Assembly: GCA_031404455.1 (NCBI GenBank) | Contig: JANNHP010000048.1 | Location: 1 to 14,830, forward strand | From: JANNHP01 sp031404455 | GTDB lineage: Bacteria > Planctomycetota > JAJSAM01 > JAJVHW01 | DNA: 14,830 nucleotides | Reading direction: 5' to 3' | Notes under the pieces: model-generated | What the model saw: the letters and a program-made list of their open reading frames with translations, nothing else | Databases searched by the model: none | Told to the model about the DNA's origin: nothing | Made by a program: the position numbers and the translations under genes | In this document: positions 1 to 7,007 of the stretch, one piece after another | How the letters are laid out: the number at the start of each line of letters is the position of its first letter | How positions within the stretch are numbered: position 1 is the stretch's first letter

Positions 1-1439
1 GGCATCGTCACGTGGAGCGAGAGGGTGCCCGTCGCCGGGATGGTCGTGCGCTGCCATTGCGGCTCGCCCAGCGTGGCGTGCAGGAAGAAGAGCGTCAGCG
101 GACCGGGGAGGAGTCCCGGGATCTCGGCGTGGCCGGTCGCGTCGGTCACGACCTCGCGCGGTTGCTTGAGCGTCGAGCGCTTGATCATGTTCGCCCGAAG
201 GCTCACGCGGACGTCCGAGACCGGTGCGCCCGCTTCGTCCACCGTCGTCACATCGAGCGTCGCGCCGCGGCGGAGCGTGATCTCCACGCGCTCGCCCGCT
301 TGGCAGTCCTCGCGGACGACCGATCCGAGCGGCAGGGCCGTCACGTGGAGGTCGAACTTCTCGCCACGCTCGAGCCGGACCGCGAACGTGCCGTCCTTCG
401 CCGTTCGCGTCGTCGGACCGGGTTCGGACTCGTTCCAGGCGGCGGAGCCCATGCCGAGTCCGCGAGCCGGATAGCGCAGCGTCTCGACCCTCGCCCCCGC
501 GACGGGCTTCCCGTCCTCGTCGATCACGCGCCCGAAGAGGTCGAGGTCTCGGTCGCACTGGTCGAGATCGACCGGCGCGATCTCGCCTTTCGGCTCGGGC
601 GTCGCAAGATGGACTCGACGGCGCTCCGCAGCCGCCGCGATCTCGGCCACGCTCTCGCGCGAGCGCGACGCCGCCGCCGACCGCGACGCTCGATCCACCG
701 TCCACCACGTTCCGCCGCCGACGAGCAGTACCGCCACGCACGCCGCGACGACCTTCTTCATCACGACCACTCCCCCGACGACCGCGGCCGTCGTCCCCGC
801 CGCAGCCGTCGCAGCGGTCGCCTTCGACATCAACACGCGCCGGACTCCCCCGATCCCCCTCGTCCCCGGCACGCCGAAGATGGCGAACGCGCCGCCGCCG
901 AGACGCTCGCGGAGTTTCTCCAGTGCGCGCGAGAGGAGCGACCGCGTCGTCCCCGGCGGTTCGCCGCGGACGTCGGCGATGTCGGCAGGGTCGAGACCGT
1001 GACGCCAGCGCAGAACTGCGACCGCGCGGTAGGGCTCCGGCAACTCGTCGATCGCTGCGCGGACGCGCGCCTGTTCCTCGTTCGACGACGCGAGCGCGGA
1101 CGGATCGTCCGAGAGCGGCGGGGCCACGCGGAACGGGTCGGGACGCCTCGCGCCGTCGCGGCGGATCTTCCCGACCTGCCGGTGGAGGATGCCGAGGAGC
1201 CACGGCGTCACGGGGCGCGTCTCGTCCCAGCGCTCGGGCGCCTCGAGCACGGCGAGGAACGTCTCCTGCAGCGCGTTCTCGGCGGAGGCCGCGTCGGGCG
1301 CGATCGACAGCGCGACGCGCAGAAGTTGCGGCGCCGTCAGGTCGAAGAGCGCGCCGAGCGCCTCGGGGTCGCGCGTCGTCCGGAACCGCGCGAGGAGGTC
1401 CTCGGGCGTCGCGGGGGCGCGCGGAGACATCGTCTTCAT
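1..1439 (-). CDS. ECF-type sigma factor fused to a membrane segment and carboxypeptidase-regulatory-like domains (3' end outside window)
   Basis: The frame is open for 479 codons and leaves the window, so the C-terminus is missing. Start is ATG at 1439; an in-frame TAA lies four codons upstream, and ATG at 1430 is an alternative. Residues about 20-95 look like sigma-70 region 2, with ENALQETFLAVLE and TPWLLGILHRQ. Residues about 124-180 look like region 4, with DELPEPYRAVAVLRW and a helix-turn-helix ending RALEKLRERL. Residues about 207-248 hold two hydrophobic stretches separated by KK. From about 300 come two carboxypeptidase-regulatory-like (CNA-B-type) beta domains, the first with GRVIDEDGKPVAGARVE and KDGTFAV, the second from about 391. 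ECF factors with C-terminal extensions are known from planctomycetes. The inferred role is transcription initiation controlled by a membrane-tethered extracytoplasmic part instead of a separate anti-sigma factor. No anti-sigma gene is visible beside it. Confidence 0.85.
   Translation of the reverse strand, partial: MKTMSPRAPATPEDLLARFRTTRDPEALGALFDLTAPQLLRVALSIAPDAASAENALQETFLAVLEAPERWDETRPVTPWLLGILHRQVGKIRRDGARRPDPFRVAPPLSDDPSALASSNEEQARVRAAIDELPEPYRAVAVLRWRHGLDPADIADVRGEPPGTTRSLLSRALEKLRERLGGGAFAIFGVPGTRGIGGVRRVLMSKATAATAAAGTTAAVVGGVVVMKKVVAACVAVLLVGGGTWWTVDRASRSAAASRSRESVAEIAAAAERRRVHLATPEPKGEIAPVDLDQCDRDLDLFGRVIDEDGKPVAGARVETLRYPARGLGMGSAAWNESEPGPTTRTAKDGTFAVRLERGEKFDLHVTALPLGSVVREDCQAGERVEITLRRGATLDVTTVDEAGAPVSDVRVSLRANMIKRSTLKQPREVVTDATGHAEIPGLLPGPLTLFFLHATLGEPQWQRTTIPATGTLSLHVTM
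770..775 (-). promoter_or_regulatory. Possible internal ribosome binding site inside the sigma-factor fusion gene
   Basis: On the minus strand a GGGGAG core lies about 8 bases before an in-frame ATG at 761, codon 227 of the fusion gene. The peptide beginning there, MKKVVAACVAVLLVGGG, looks like a signal peptide or signal anchor. Internal initiation would yield the extracytoplasmic part separately from the sigma part. This is read from sequence only; the motif could be chance in G-rich DNA. Confidence 0.35.
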
Positions 1440-1499
1440 CTGCGACCATTACCGCAACCCCGACGCCGCGTTGCAATGCCACTTGCGGATTGAGGTACG
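1440..1499. promoter_or_regulatory. Divergent promoter region between sigma-fusion and acyl-CoA dehydrogenase genes
   Basis: Only 60 bases separate the two divergent start codons, so both promoters and any operator must lie here or inside the genes. CCGCAA at 1452-1457 and TTGCGG at 1483-1488 form an inverted pair 25 bases apart. No clear -35/-10 pair is visible. GAGG at 1492-1495 is the nearest ribosome-binding-like motif for the plus-strand gene. Confidence 0.4.
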
Positions 1500-3353
1500 G
1501 TGACGGCCATGTCCCCGCGCCGCGTTTCTCCGAATCCGCCGTTCCCGGGCGGCAGGTCGGAGGCCGACGACGATGCCGGAGTGCCGCGCGTGAGCGACGC
1601 CTCGTGGCCGCTGTCCTTCGACGCCGCGGAACCCGGCGCGGGAGCCGCGGACTATCTCGTCGATCCCGCGATCCGGGCGCTCGTCTCCTTCTTCCGTACG
1701 AAGGGTCTCGCGGCGCTGAAGACGGAGGACCGCGACGAGACGTGGTGCGACGACTGGATACGGTTCCAGGCGAAGCACGGTCTCTATGCGAGTCTCCTCG
1801 CGCCGCGGCGTCTCTCGAGTCGCGGCAGCGAGTTCGACGTCCGGCGCCTCACGCGGTTCATGGAGGTGTGCGCGTACTTCAGCCCGTCGCACGCGTACAG
1901 CCTGCAGGTGGCCTTCCTCGGGATCTTCCCGATCCTCACGGGCACCAACGAAGCGCTGAAGCGCGAGGCCGTCGCGAAGCTGGAGGCGGGCGGGCTCTTC
2001 GCGTTCGCGGTCTCGGAGAAGGCGCACGGGTCGGACCTCTTCGCGAACGAGTTCACGGTGCGGTCGGACGGTCCCGGCGCCTGGATCGCCGACGGCGACA
2101 AGTACTACATCGGCAACGCCAACGCGGCGTGCATCGTCTCGGTCCTGGCGCAGTTCGCGGACGCCGCCGCCGCCGCGACGACGCGCGCGCCGTTCGCGTT
2201 CGTCGCGATCCGTCCGCAGCAGTCGCCTGCATACGGGAACGTGACGAAGATCCGCACGCTCGGCATCCGCGCGGCGTTCGTCGGGTCGTTCGAGGTCCGC
2301 GACCACGCGTTCCCCGAGAGCGACTTCATCTCGAAGGGACGCGACGCGTGGGACGCCGTCTTCCGCACCGTCGATCTCGGCAAGTTCCTGCTGGGGTTCG
2401 GCGTGGTCGGCATGTGCGAGCACGCGATGACGGAAGCCGTCGCGCACCTGCGAAGCCGAATCCTCTACGGGCGTCCCGTCTCCGAGATGCCGCACATCCG
2501 CGCGACGACGACCGTTGCGTTCGCGCGTCTCGTCGCGATGAAGATGCACGCGACGCGCGCGCTCGAGTACCTCGAGTCCGCGTGCAAGGAGGACCGCCGC
2601 TACCTCCTCTTCAACTCGGTGCAGAAAGCGCGCGTCAGCACCGAGGGCGTGAAGGTGCTGGCGCTCCTCGCCGAGTGCATCGGCGCGCGGGGTGCCGAGT
2701 CGGAGACGTACTTCGAGACCGCACTGCGCGACGCGCAACTCGTCCCGGGGCTCGAAGGCAGCACGCACATCAACTTCGGCCTCGCGGCGCAATTCGTCGG
2801 CCCGTACTTCGCCGGTGTGCGCGACGGCGAGGGCGCGCCCGTCCCGCCGCCCTCGATCGACGCCTCGCCCGGCGAGAACCCGTATCTCTTCGAGACGCGC
2901 AACCGCAACGCGAAGACGGTGCGGTTCGCGCCGCCGCTCGCGGCGTACGACGCCCTGCCTCCGCTGCCGAACGTCCGCGTGTTCGTCCGTCAGGTGGAGT
3001 CGTTCCGGGCGTTCGCGACGGACGCGACGGACGCGACGGACGCGGCGGGCCGCGAGCACGGCACGGACGACGAAGTCCTCCTCGCGATCGGGAAGTGCCT
3101 CGCGGTCATCGCGTACGCGCAACTCGTCGCGGAGAAGTTCGCCGCCGTCTCGGCGCCGCCGCCGCTCGTCTCGCTCGTCTTCCACGCGTTCGTCGAGGAC
3201 CTCGCCGCCGAGGCGCTGAAGCTCTCGGCGATGCTCGCGACGCGCGAGATGCCTCGCGGCGGACTCGCGCGCGCCGTGCGCATCCCGCGGACGTCTGCGG
3301 CGGAGTTCGCGGCGGTCGACGAACTCGTCGCTGCGCGCTTCGCGGGGCGGTGA
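1500..3353 (+). CDS. Acyl-CoA dehydrogenase/oxidase family protein
   Basis: The 617-residue product is predicted to be an FAD-dependent cytoplasmic enzyme that introduces the alpha-beta double bond in an acyl-CoA. FAFAVSEKAHGSDL (167-180) matches the flavin-binding loop seen as TEPxAGSD in the family, and DGDKYYIGNANAA (198-210) matches the following GxKxYITN strand. The C-terminal helical domain covers about 290-440. LEGSTHINFG (418-427) sits where medium-chain enzymes have YEGT, making Glu419 the likely catalytic base. It is much longer than the roughly 380 residues of simple acyl-CoA dehydrogenases, with about 160 extra C-terminal residues, closer to oxidase or long-chain architectures. 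GTG at 1500 has GAGG only 4 bases before it; ATG at 1509 and GTG at 1590, the latter with GGAG 8 bases upstream, are alternatives. It stands alone on its strand, so the substrate cannot be told. Confidence 0.85.
   Translation: MTAMSPRRVSPNPPFPGGRSEADDDAGVPRVSDASWPLSFDAAEPGAGAADYLVDPAIRALVSFFRTKGLAALKTEDRDETWCDDWIRFQAKHGLYASLLAPRRLSSRGSEFDVRRLTRFMEVCAYFSPSHAYSLQVAFLGIFPILTGTNEALKREAVAKLEAGGLFAFAVSEKAHGSDLFANEFTVRSDGPGAWIADGDKYYIGNANAACIVSVLAQFADAAAAATTRAPFAFVAIRPQQSPAYGNVTKIRTLGIRAAFVGSFEVRDHAFPESDFISKGRDAWDAVFRTVDLGKFLLGFGVVGMCEHAMTEAVAHLRSRILYGRPVSEMPHIRATTTVAFARLVAMKMHATRALEYLESACKEDRRYLLFNSVQKARVSTEGVKVLALLAECIGARGAESETYFETALRDAQLVPGLEGSTHINFGLAAQFVGPYFAGVRDGEGAPVPPPSIDASPGENPYLFETRNRNAKTVRFAPPLAAYDALPPLPNVRVFVRQVESFRAFATDATDATDAAGREHGTDDEVLLAIGKCLAVIAYAQLVAEKFAAVSAPPPLVSLVFHAFVEDLAAEALKLSAMLATREMPRGGLARAVRIPRTSAAEFAAVDELVAARFAGR
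3015..3050 (+). repeat. Short in-frame tandem repeat, three perfect copies and one degenerate
   Basis: GCGACGGAC occurs three times in a row from 3015 to 3041, followed by the related GCGGCGGGC. It encodes ATDATDATDAAG at residues 506-517 of the acyl-CoA dehydrogenase-like protein, in a loop of the C-terminal extension. The 9-base unit keeps the frame whatever the copy number. Confidence 0.8.
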
Positions 3354-3404
3354 GGCGGGATCGCGGGTTCGGCCGGGCCGGACGGGCCTTCGCGCGAGCG
3401 TCGG

Positions 3405-3481
3405 TGGTAGCGGCGACTGGACTCGAACCAGTGACCTGCGGATTATGAGACCGCCGCTCTAGCCAGCTGAGCTACGCCGCC
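3405..3481 (-). tRNA. tRNA-Met (CAT anticodon, elongator type), CCA encoded
   Basis: The minus strand folds as a full cloverleaf. The acceptor arm GGCGGCG (3475-3481) pairs with CGCCGCT (3409-3415), including one G-U pair. The D arm is GCTC/GAGC, the anticodon stem has four pairs plus a U-U opposition at 31-39, and the T arm is ACTGG/CCAGT around TTCGAGT. The loop CTCATAA places the CAT anticodon at 3445-3447. This loop matches elongator tRNA-Met rather than the initiator. A CAT-anticodon tRNA-Ile (lysidine-modified) cannot be fully excluded. Discriminator A at 3408 is followed by genomic CCA (3405-3407). Confidence 0.93.
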
Positions 3482-3556
3482 ACCGTGCCGAAGGGCGGCG
3501 AGAGTACGGACGACTCCGCGGATCGTCATCTTTCCGGGACTCCGCCCCGTCCGAAG

Positions 3557-3586
3557 CCGTCCGGAGGCGTCCGCAGACGCGGACGG
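3557..3586 (-). terminator. Possible terminator hairpin after the RCC1-repeat gene
   Basis: CCGTCC (3557-3562) pairs with GGACGG (3581-3586), and inside it GCGTC (3567-3571) pairs with GACGC (3576-3580) around a CGCA loop. A four-base bulge separates the stems. It begins six bases beyond the stop codon of the RCC1-repeat gene. No T-run follows on either strand, so it may only stabilise or delimit the mRNA end. Confidence 0.4.
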
Positions 3587-3591
3587 ACGGT

Positions 3592-5646
3592 TCAGGGCCC
3601 GAGGATCTCCATCGGCTGCACGGTCCAGACGTCGCCCTGCGTGGAGGGGTGGAGCGGCGTGCCGGTCGTGTAGGAGCCCCAGCCGAGCACCGTGTCGTCG
3701 CCGAGGACCGCGAGCATGTGACGGGAGGAGTGGCCCGACACGATCCGCACGACGTTCCGGAGGCTCGGCACGGCGACGGGGGACTCGCGCTTCGTCCGCG
3801 TGCCGTCGCCGATCTCGCCCCACCGGTTGTTCCCCCACGCGACCACGGTCCCGTCGCCGAGGACGGCGGCCGAGCCGAACGAGGACGCGGAGATCGACGT
3901 CGCTCCGGACACGCCCTGCACCAGGACCGGGACGACCGTGAGGTGCGAGACGAGTCCGGCCGTGCTCCCGATCCCGAGCGCGCCGTCGTCGGCGAAGCCC
4001 CACGCCCACACCGTGCCATCCGACCTGCGCGCGAGCGCGTGCAGGGTGCCGACGGCGATCTCGACGACGCCGTGGAACGGCCCGCCGGTCATCGTGGCGC
4101 CCACTTCGCGGGGGATCGCGCTGCTCGAGATCGAGTTGCCGAGGGTGCCGAACGTGCCGAAGCCCCACGAGCGGACGACGCCGTCCCTGCCGAGCGCGAA
4201 GCTCGTCCCGTGTCCCGCCGCGACCGCGACCGACTTCGGAAGATCCGCCACCTGCACGGGCGTCAGACGTTCGCCACCCGCGACGCCGTCGCCGCACTGA
4301 CCGTGGCTGTTCGAGCCCCAGCACCAGACCGTGCCGTCGGAACGCAGCGCGATGGAGTGGTTCCACCCGGCCGCCACGTTCCGCACACCGGCGAGACCGG
4401 CCGTCTCGACCGGCGATTCGGCCGCGGTCCTCGTCCCGTCCCCGAGCTGTCCGGACGAGTTGGCGCCGCAACTCCACACGGTCCCGTCGGCTCGGAGCGT
4501 GACTGTGTGCGTGTCGGAGGCGGAGATCGCGACCGACCCCGCGAGCTGCGGCACGACCGACGGCGTCTCCCGCGAGCCGCCCGGTTCGTCGTCCGGGCCG
4601 TCGCCGATCTGGCCGGAGACGTCGGCGCCCCAGGCGAGGACCGTGTCGTCGCGCAGGACGAACGACGACTCGCCGCCGGTCGCGAGGAAGCCCGTGCGCA
4701 GCACGGTCAGCGCGAGATCCTCGGCCGCCGAGTTGCCTCCCGCGTCCACGACGCGGACGCGGAGGTTCCGCAGGCCCGCGGCGGGGAGCAGCGCATCGAA
4801 GTCGAACGTGCCGGTCTCGCCGCCGCCCTCGCCGGCGGACGCTTCGGCGTCGAACCGCGCTTCGGTCTCGGGGCCGCCGCCCTGCGACCAGAAGACGCGT
4901 GACACCCCGCGATCGTCGGACGCGGTTCCGGCGAACCTCGTCAGCCCTGCGATCACGATCGCTCCCGGGGAGCGGATGTCGATGGAGGGCGCCACCCGGT
5001 CGGCCGACGGATCCGCGGGCTTGCCCACGAGCGAGACGCGCGCGCGCGCGAAGTCGGGCGAGGCGCCGGGCACGGGCCCGGGGCGCCGGTTCGAGCGTCC
5101 GGCGGAAGTGCCGAGGAAGAGCCACGAACCGTCGCCGACGGTGAGCGTCGCCTCGGCAGGCAGGGAGATGCGCGACGATCCCGCGGGCGGGACGAAGCTC
5201 GGAAGGAGCGCGCCCACGGGGCCGCGCACGCGCACGGAGATGCGCCGTCCCGACCAGCGGAGCTTCAGCGTCCCGTACGGCTCTCCGGGCGGCTCGCCGA
5301 CGGCCGGAGGAACGAGGAAGCTCGCGCTCCGCCGCAACGGGGTGAAGCGCGGATCGTCCTCGAGGGTGGCGTCGAACTCGAGCGAGCCGATCCGCAGCGA
5401 GACGGGGCTCTCGCCGGTCAGCGCGACCGTGATCGTCGGGTCGACGGGCAGTTCGAACGACGCGCGGAGCGAACGCGACCGGCGCACTGCGATCTCACGA
5501 TCTCCGCGCGGGCCGACGACGACCAGCCGCTCCGACATCGACTCCTCGAGCCGGAACGTCTCGGCGTCCCCGGACTCCGCCGCGCGCGCCGCGGGCGAAG
5601 CGAGCACGCAGGCGAGGACCGCGGAGAGGGCGCGCCAGGTGGACAT
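3592..5646 (-). CDS. Exported seven-bladed RCC1-repeat beta-propeller protein with Ig-like domain
   Basis: The 684-residue product begins with a signal peptide (hydrophobic 6-20, cleavage probably after ARA at residue 22). Residues about 218-315 resemble a bacterial Ig-like domain, with VAPSIDIRSPGA and LRNLRVRVVDAGGNSA. Residues about 320-680 hold seven RCC1-type repeats. Their signature V-x-x-W/C-G cores lie near 336, 390, 440, 490, 546, 601 and 653, mostly preceded by DGT or DDT and followed by xxGQxGDG. Seven blades make a complete propeller. RCC1 propellers act as protein-binding platforms; extracellular bacterial members are mostly uncharacterised. ATG at 5646 is chosen because GGAG lies about 6 bases upstream. 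Residues 30-215 match nothing I recognise. A 196-base gap with a promoter-like sequence suggests its own transcription unit. Confidence 0.85.
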   Translation of the reverse strand: MSTWRALSAVLACVLASPAARAAESGDAETFRLEESMSERLVVVGPRGDREIAVRRSRSLRASFELPVDPTITVALTGESPVSLRIGSLEFDATLEDDPRFTPLRRSASFLVPPAVGEPPGEPYGTLKLRWSGRRISVRVRGPVGALLPSFVPPAGSSRISLPAEATLTVGDGSWLFLGTSAGRSNRRPGPVPGASPDFARARVSLVGKPADPSADRVAPSIDIRSPGAIVIAGLTRFAGTASDDRGVSRVFWSQGGGPETEARFDAEASAGEGGGETGTFDFDALLPAAGLRNLRVRVVDAGGNSAAEDLALTVLRTGFLATGGESSFVLRDDTVLAWGADVSGQIGDGPDDEPGGSRETPSVVPQLAGSVAISASDTHTVTLRADGTVWSCGANSSGQLGDGTRTAAESPVETAGLAGVRNVAAGWNHSIALRSDGTVWCWGSNSHGQCGDGVAGGERLTPVQVADLPKSVAVAAGHGTSFALGRDGVVRSWGFGTFGTLGNSISSSAIPREVGATMTGGPFHGVVEIAVGTLHALARRSDGTVWAWGFADDGALGIGSTAGLVSHLTVVPVLVQGVSGATSISASSFGSAAVLGDGTVVAWGNNRWGEIGDGTRTKRESPVAVPSLRNVVRIVSGHSSRHMLAVLGDDTVLGWGSYTTGTPLHPSTQGDVWTVQPMEILGP

Positions 5647-5697
5647 CGATCGCTCCGTTCATCGCCGACGACCGTCGCGCCCGAACGCGATGGCCCG

Positions 5698-5725
5698 ACG
5701 CTACGCCGCGAGCGCGGGACGTCAA
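5698..5725 (-). promoter_or_regulatory. Possible sigma-70-type promoter of the RCC1-repeat gene
   Basis: On the minus strand TTGACG (5720-5725) is followed after 16 bases by TAGCGT (5698-5703). The -35 box matches consensus at five of six positions; the -10 box is weaker but keeps TA and the final T. Transcription would start near 5690, leaving a leader of about 45 bases before the ATG at 5646. Confidence 0.4.
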
Positions 5726-5733
5726 GGAGCGAT

Positions 5734-5767
5734 GCGCGAAGCCCCGCCCGCGGCTGCCTTCATGCGC
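5734..5767. terminator. Imperfect inverted repeat between lipoprotein and RCC1-repeat genes
   Basis: GCGCGAAG (5734-5741) faces CTTCATGCGC (5758-5767), giving a stem of eight pairs with a two-base bulge around a 16-base GC-rich loop. It lies about 75 bases after the stop of the upstream lipoprotein gene and before the likely promoter of the RCC1-repeat gene, the expected place for a terminator. There is no T-run. Confidence 0.3.
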
Positions 5768-5842
5768 AGCGCGTCGGCGTCCGCGGACCGACCCCCTCGC
5801 GCTCACGCGATTCGGGGTGCATGCCGGCTCCGCGCCGACGTC

Positions 5843-6961
5843 TCACGACGCGCCGGGCAGCGACAGCAGCAGAAGCGGCGGGATGACGAACTCGAGAGCG
5901 AGGAAGAGTCCGAAGAGCGCCTTGCACTCGAGGATCCGCAGCGCCGACGCCACCTTTCGGGGGTCGCCCGTCCCGAGGAGGGCTCGGGCGCTCCCCAGCG
6001 CGAACGCCACGAGGATGAGCCGGTTCTGCGCCTCTACGAACGGATTGCGCTCCTTCGCGACGGTAGGGATCGCGTCGATGCTCGCCTTCGCGGTCTCGAT
6101 CTTCGCGATCGCGTCGTCGAGCGCCGCCGCCGCGCCGGCCATGTCGGGCGTGGCGGTGCCGTCGAGCAGGTTGTGCGCGTGCAGGATCGGCGCGGCGGCG
6201 CGGAAGAGGTCGGAGACGGCCTTCTCCTCGGGCGACACGGGCGCGGGCGGGGTGCCGTTCGCGCCGAACTCCAGCCGGTCGAAGCCGATCTGGGCCTTGT
6301 CCCCGATGTTGAACGCGCCGATGCCCGGGTTCAGCGGCTTCTGCTGCACGAAGGCCACGGTGCCGATCACCACCGGCGTCTGCACCGTGTCGGCGGGCCG
6401 CGCGCGGAAGACGAGGCTCGCGCCGTCGTGCTCGACGAACACCTCGACGCGGCGGGCGCCCGGGAAGAAGTGAGCTCCCACGTTCGACGCGCTCGAGTCC
6501 GACGCGCCCCGCTTGCTGACGAACACGTTCAGCCCGCCCTGGGTGAACTGCGCGAAGCACCCGTAGAACTCGGTCGTCGCCGACGTGCCGGGGTTGCGCG
6601 CGTCGAGTTCGAAGCCGAAGAGGCCGGTACCGATTCCAGCCGCGAGGTCCTCGCGGTAGATGCCGAACTCGAGCGACAGGTCGAAGGGCGCCCAGAGGTC
6701 GTACGGGACGCGCGTGAACCCGAACGCGCCCACGGAACCCTTCTTCGCCGCCACGGCGAGGAAGCGCTCGGTGAGCTTCGTCGTCTTCGCGGGCGCGGGA
6801 GTCGCAGCGATCGACGTCCACGACCACCGCGTGTCCTTGCCGTCGGAGAACCGGTAGGCGCGCAGGCCGAGACAGCCCTTCGTGCACGCGCCGAGTGCCA
6901 CGAGCACCGCGACGAGGAGCGTGGTCCTCAGCCAGTTGCGAGAGCGGATGGACGAGCCCAT
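5843..6961 (-). CDS. Lipoprotein of unknown function with beta-sandwich-like middle and hydrophobic C-terminus
   Basis: ATG at 6961 is preferred over ATG at 6979: the intervening codons are themselves the Shine-Dalgarno tract (GGAGGAGGAGG, 4-7 bases before 6961). The product is then 372 residues. It opens with positive residues, a hydrophobic stretch (12-24) and lipobox LGAC with Cys26, indicating lipid anchoring. Residues about 90-235 are rich in alternating beta pattern (FDLSLEFGIYRED, RRVEVFVEHDGASLVFRARP, IGFDRLEFG), like a concanavalin-type sandwich. Residues 245-345 look helical. Residues 344-370 form a hydrophobic segment ending in PPLLLLSLPG, a possible second anchor. I recognise no named family. 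It follows the preceding gene after 46 bases, probably in the same transcript. Confidence 0.75.
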   Translation of the reverse strand: MGSSIRSRNWLRTTLLVAVLVALGACTKGCLGLRAYRFSDGKDTRWSWTSIAATPAPAKTTKLTERFLAVAAKKGSVGAFGFTRVPYDLWAPFDLSLEFGIYREDLAAGIGTGLFGFELDARNPGTSATTEFYGCFAQFTQGGLNVFVSKRGASDSSASNVGAHFFPGARRVEVFVEHDGASLVFRARPADTVQTPVVIGTVAFVQQKPLNPGIGAFNIGDKAQIGFDRLEFGANGTPPAPVSPEEKAVSDLFRAAAPILHAHNLLDGTATPDMAGAAAALDDAIAKIETAKASIDAIPTVAKERNPFVEAQNRLILVAFALGSARALLGTGDPRKVASALRILECKALFGLFLALEFVIPPLLLLSLPGAS

Positions 6962-7007
6962 CGAACCTCCTCCTCCCATTGACTCGCACCGATGGCCGGG
7001 CGAGCGC

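Noticed and set aside
12..1493. Long plus-strand open frame opposite the sigma-factor fusion
   Set aside because: Very Arg-rich translation with no family features. The opposite strand encodes clear sigma-70 regions and regulatory-like domains over the same bases.
1449..3185. 578-codon minus-strand open frame opposite the acyl-CoA dehydrogenase gene
   Set aside because: Highly charged Arg/Glu composition typical of antisense frames in GC-rich DNA; no recognisable motif.
923..3448. 841-codon plus-strand open frame overlapping the acyl-CoA dehydrogenase gene and the tRNA
   Set aside because: Arg/Ser-rich low-complexity translation in a shifted frame; it runs into the tRNA. The frame of 1500-3353 has the real family motifs.
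4331..6982. 883-codon plus-strand open frame
   Set aside because: It spans two well-supported minus-strand genes and the gap between them, with Arg/Ser/Pro-rich translation and no domain.
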